A stretch of 64,000 nt of DNA from CAZKBP01 sp964551015 (GTDB lineage: Bacteria > Bacteroidota > Bacteroidia > Cytophagales > Microscillaceae). Shown here in pieces: positions 61,577 through 64,000 of the stretch. Each line of letters opens with the position of its first letter. Within the stretch, counting starts at the first letter, position 1. The notes below the pieces were generated by a model. It worked only from the letters and a program-made list of their open reading frames with translations. It searched no databases and was not told the origin of the DNA. The translations under genes and the position numbers were made by a program. The stretch is taken from assembly GCA_964551015.1 (NCBI GenBank), contig CAZKBP010000023.1, positions 1 through 64,000 of the forward strand, read 5' to 3'.

Positions 61577-62490
61577 TGTCTAAGGAACTCTCTATCATCA
61601 TTGTTAATTACAACACTTTCCAACTGACCTCCGCTTGTATCGAGAGTATCTACCAACACACCTGCGATGTAGATTACGAAATAATATTGGTAGATAATGC
61701 CTCCCCGGAATGTCCGCCTGATTTGTTTAAAAAAAAATTTCCTGAAATCCATCTGATCAAAAGCCAAGAGAATCTAGGCTTTGCTCGTGGAAATAACCTA
61801 GGCTTGCAACAGGCTTCTGGCGAGTATATCTTATTGCTCAACAGCGATACCGAACTGGTTCAGAATACGCTGTACGAATGCCTTCAAAAAATCAAGTCTG
61901 ATCCACGCTTGGGGGTACTTTCGGCAGGACTGATGTATCCAGATGGTACATTACAGGCCGCCGCGCAACGCTTCCCCTCCCTGAGAATAGAACTGGTGGA
62001 GTTGTTCAGATGGCACTACTTCATGTCCCGAGCACGTCGAGCAGATTACTTTCTGGGCTTCTACTTTGATCATCAGAGCGAAAAAGAGGTAGATTGGGTG
62101 TGGGGAACCTTCTTTCTGACCTCACGAGCAGTGATTACACAGCTACCAGATGCTAAATTACCGGATACATTTTTTATGTATTACGAAGATGTGCAGTGGT
62201 GCTATTTGATTCGGAAAATGGGCTATAAAGTATTATACTATCCTCAGAGTAAAGTAATTCACCACCTTTCGGCTAGCCTGAGTGCCTCGGTCAAAACCGA
62301 TCGAGAATTCCGTAAATTACTCAACACGACCCGCCACGAAATTATTTTTTTGAAAAGTACCCGAGGAACTGGCTATGTTTACCTCTTGTATTTGATACGA
62401 ATGCTCAAATATCTAAGTCTGCGGCATAAGAGGTTTCGTGAAATTGCTCATTTTTATGGAAAAGTAATCTGGAATAGGCTCAAGGTATAA
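61576..62490 (+). CDS. Glycosyltransferase family 2 (rhamnosyltransferase-like)
   Basis: A 304-residue GT-A fold transferase. I-I-I-V-N-Y-N-T opens the Rossmann-like domain, D-N-A-S binds the nucleotide, E-N-L-G-F-A-R-G-N-N is typical of the WbbL/rhamnosyltransferase branch, and L-N-S-D-T-E is the D-x-D-like metal motif. The acceptor side has D-W-V-W-G-T-F-F-L and M-Y-Y-E-D-V-Q-W-C, the catalytic-region signature. It overlaps the preceding gene by one base. Role: transfer of a sugar to a surface polysaccharide or lipid-linked intermediate. Confidence 0.9.
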   Translation: MSKELSIIIVNYNTFQLTSACIESIYQHTCDVDYEIILVDNASPECPPDLFKKKFPEIHLIKSQENLGFARGNNLGLQQASGEYILLLNSDTELVQNTLYECLQKIKSDPRLGVLSAGLMYPDGTLQAAAQRFPSLRIELVELFRWHYFMSRARRADYFLGFYFDHQSEKEVDWVWGTFFLTSRAVITQLPDAKLPDTFFMYYEDVQWCYLIRKMGYKVLYYPQSKVIHHLSASLSASVKTDREFRKLLNTTRHEIIFLKSTRGTGYVYLLYLIRMLKYLSLRHKRFREIAHFYGKVIWNRLKV

Positions 62491-62510
62491 TTTTTCAATG
62501 ACACACATTC

Positions 62511-63539
62511 ATGGCTCAAGCGGATCAGTCCTATCCAAAGATTAGTATTATCACCCCTTCCTATAATCAAGGAGATTATATCGAGGAATGCATTCGCTCG
62601 GTAATTGATCAAAATTATCCTCATCTGGAGTACATTATTATCGACGGTGGTAGCCAAGATCACACCTTAGAGATCATCCAAAAATATCAAGATCGGATTG
62701 ACTTTTGGATGAGCCAAGCCGATCAAGGACAGAGTGATGCGATTAACAAGGGGCTGGCAAGAGCTTCTGGTGAAATTATCAACTGGCTTAATTCCGATGA
62801 TTTCTACGAGCCAGGAACCCTGCATACCGTAGCTCGAGTCTTTCAAGAAAGCAAAGCCAAGATGGTGGGCGGTCGTTGTCGTGTGCATAAAAACGCCCAA
62901 GAAATATCACACGTTACCCAAGGAACGGATGTGTACGAGCATAATCTAGCCAAAACCATTGGCTGGGCGCGTACCGACCAGCCTGCTACCTTCTATCACC
63001 GTTCTGCCTTAGATAAAATGGGTTTGCTTGACACCGAGCTTCACTACCTCATGGATAAAGATTGGTGGATTAAATATCTATGCCATTTTGGCCTTGATGA
63101 AATTATCAAACTCGAAGATATATTAGTGAATTTTCGTCTGCACCCTGACTCCAAAACGGTCTCTCAGATAGGAAATTTCCAATTAGACCGCGATTCCTAC
63201 TATTATGCACTCGCAAAAGTTTACCACCTGAAAGAATACACCGATTTTTTGGCAGACAGAGTAAGCCTCAATCTGGACTATCAAATCAAAGGACTGCCTT
63301 GCGTAGCTCCTCAATTGATTGCCCAGAGCCTTAACTATTACTTATTATTGAGAGCAGACGAGCTGTACGCTGAGGGAAACTTCCAGGCTTCTCTTGAATA
63401 CTTGGATTTTGTGAAAATAAATCAGTTAACCAAAATAGATCAGCACCTGTGGAAGAAATTAAATTTCAGAAATAGATATGTGCCTAAGTCTTTTATTCGT
63501 TTCTGGAGAAGCATCCACGCAGGGGACTTATCTAAGTAA
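62511..63539 (+). CDS. Glycosyltransferase family 2
   Basis: A 342-residue GT2 transferase. I-S-I-I-T-P-S-Y-N-Q-G-D-Y-I-E starts the fold, I-I-I-D-G-G-S-Q-D-H-T is the nucleotide-binding strand, and W-L-N-S-D-D the D-x-D-like site. D-K-D-W-W-I-K-Y-L near residue 184 is the typical acceptor-side motif. The C-terminal 100 residues are helical. It starts 20 bases after the previous transferase in the same direction and is followed 20 bases later by another one, so it is part of one operon for surface glycan assembly. Confidence 0.9.
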   Translation: MAQADQSYPKISIITPSYNQGDYIEECIRSVIDQNYPHLEYIIIDGGSQDHTLEIIQKYQDRIDFWMSQADQGQSDAINKGLARASGEIINWLNSDDFYEPGTLHTVARVFQESKAKMVGGRCRVHKNAQEISHVTQGTDVYEHNLAKTIGWARTDQPATFYHRSALDKMGLLDTELHYLMDKDWWIKYLCHFGLDEIIKLEDILVNFRLHPDSKTVSQIGNFQLDRDSYYYALAKVYHLKEYTDFLADRVSLNLDYQIKGLPCVAPQLIAQSLNYYLLLRADELYAEGNFQASLEYLDFVKINQLTKIDQHLWKKLNFRNRYVPKSFIRFWRSIHAGDLSK

Positions 63540-63559
63540 AAGAATAGCATCTCTAAGGA

Positions 63560-64000
63560 ATGAATTCAAAATTAGCTCCCATTGCTTTATTTGTATACAA
63601 TCGTCCTAGGCATACACAGCAGGCATTAGCCAGCCTGGCGGCCAATCAATTAAGCAGGGAGTCTACTCTTTATGTATTTGCTGACGGGGCGAAGCCGAGT
63701 GCTTCCACCGAGGAAATGGCAAAAGTCCAAGCCACAAGGAAAATCGTTTACCAACAAAAGTGGCCTAAACAGATGTTTGTACACGAACGGAAAGAAAATC
63801 TAGGTTTAGCCAACAATCTCATCCATGGGATTAGTCAAGTATTAGAGACGCACGATCGGATCATTGTACTAGAAGATGATCTAGTAACTTCGCCAGGTTT
63901 TCTGACTTATATGAATGAAGCCTTGGAGCTGTATGCCTCCGAGAAAAGCGTGATGCAGATCAATGGATATATGTATCCTTTGCGCCGAGCACTGCCCGAA
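63560..64000 (+). CDS. Glycosyltransferase, 3' end outside window
   Basis: At least 147 codons, open to the window end. It starts M-N-S-K-L-A-P-I-A-L-F-V-Y-N-R-P-R-H-T, has L-Y-V-F-A-D-G-A-K near residue 36 and I-V-L-E-D-D-L-V near 102, which is the E-D-D metal motif of a GT2-like family often annotated as sugar transferase. It continues the same-strand cluster. The remaining part, and whether further transferases follow, cannot be seen. Confidence 0.8.
   Translation, partial: MNSKLAPIALFVYNRPRHTQQALASLAANQLSRESTLYVFADGAKPSASTEEMAKVQATRKIVYQQKWPKQMFVHERKENLGLANNLIHGISQVLETHDRIIVLEDDLVTSPGFLTYMNEALELYASEKSVMQINGYMYPLRRALPE

Overview
The window is chromosomal DNA from a member of the Bacteroidota, most likely of the Cytophagales type. 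Supporting signs are a short 287-residue primary sigma factor, a bacillithiol gene (bshB1), type IX secretion C-terminal sorting domains, many BNR, propeller and malectin proteins, and promoters of the Bacteroidota form TTTG-N19/23-TAnnTTTG in front of rpsO, two tRNA genes and others. I cannot name the species. No rRNA, prophage, intact insertion sequence or CRISPR array is visible.

Layout. 1-0.96 kb: a lipoprotein gene between two copies of an imperfect palindrome in opposite orientation. 0.96-7.2 kb: a metal-homeostasis locus, probably zinc. It has a leftward operon (DUF1826, ABC ATPase, MerC-like protein, COG0523 GTPase) and rightward ABC-2 permeases, separated by a control region with repeated TGCAAC-N3-GTTGCA palindromes. 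The locus shows decay: the second permease has an in-frame TAG, and a 42-codon ORF before the first permease looks like the tail of a lost TonB-dependent receptor. 7.2-14.1 kb: a tricorn-like S41 protease, a barrel-like protein, a propeller lipoprotein, a PD-(D/E)XK-like protein and tRNA-Met. 14.2-25 kb: housekeeping genes (LptF/G-family permease, rpsO, pnp, rpoD, trxB, an M23/LysM peptidase, bshB1, pdxH). 24.3-27.2 kb: a tightly coupled pair, an alpha/beta hydrolase lacking the usual nucleophile serine and a PEP-synthase-like phosphotransferase. 27.2-45.3 kb: a mosaic with TPR, PHP phosphatase, histidine kinase, tRNA-His, an RND/MMPL exporter, TerB-like, a phosphodiesterase, tadA, superoxide dismutase, a membrane spermidine-synthase-like protein, pyrC, proC and a YbjN-like gene. 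An exact 8-bp-period tandem array of 20 units lies between the phosphodiesterase and tadA genes.

45.5-64 kb: a large secreted BNR/sortilin-like protein, a 1790-residue malectin/sugar-dehydrogenase-like protein with a type IX sorting domain, then two large membrane sensor proteins. One sensor is a GAF plus triple-PAS protein without any output domain; the other ends in a SpoIIE phosphatase. The window ends inside a glycosyltransferase cluster of at least four genes.

The candidates for undescribed biology are the hydrolase/phosphotransferase pair (24.3-27.2 kb), the operator palindromes and decay in the zinc-type locus (0.96-7.2 kb), the palindromes around the first gene, the output-less PAS sensor beside the SpoIIE phosphatase, and the small protein at 37.0 kb that is mostly a sorting-like domain. 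All functional statements rest on motif reading by eye; no search was run.
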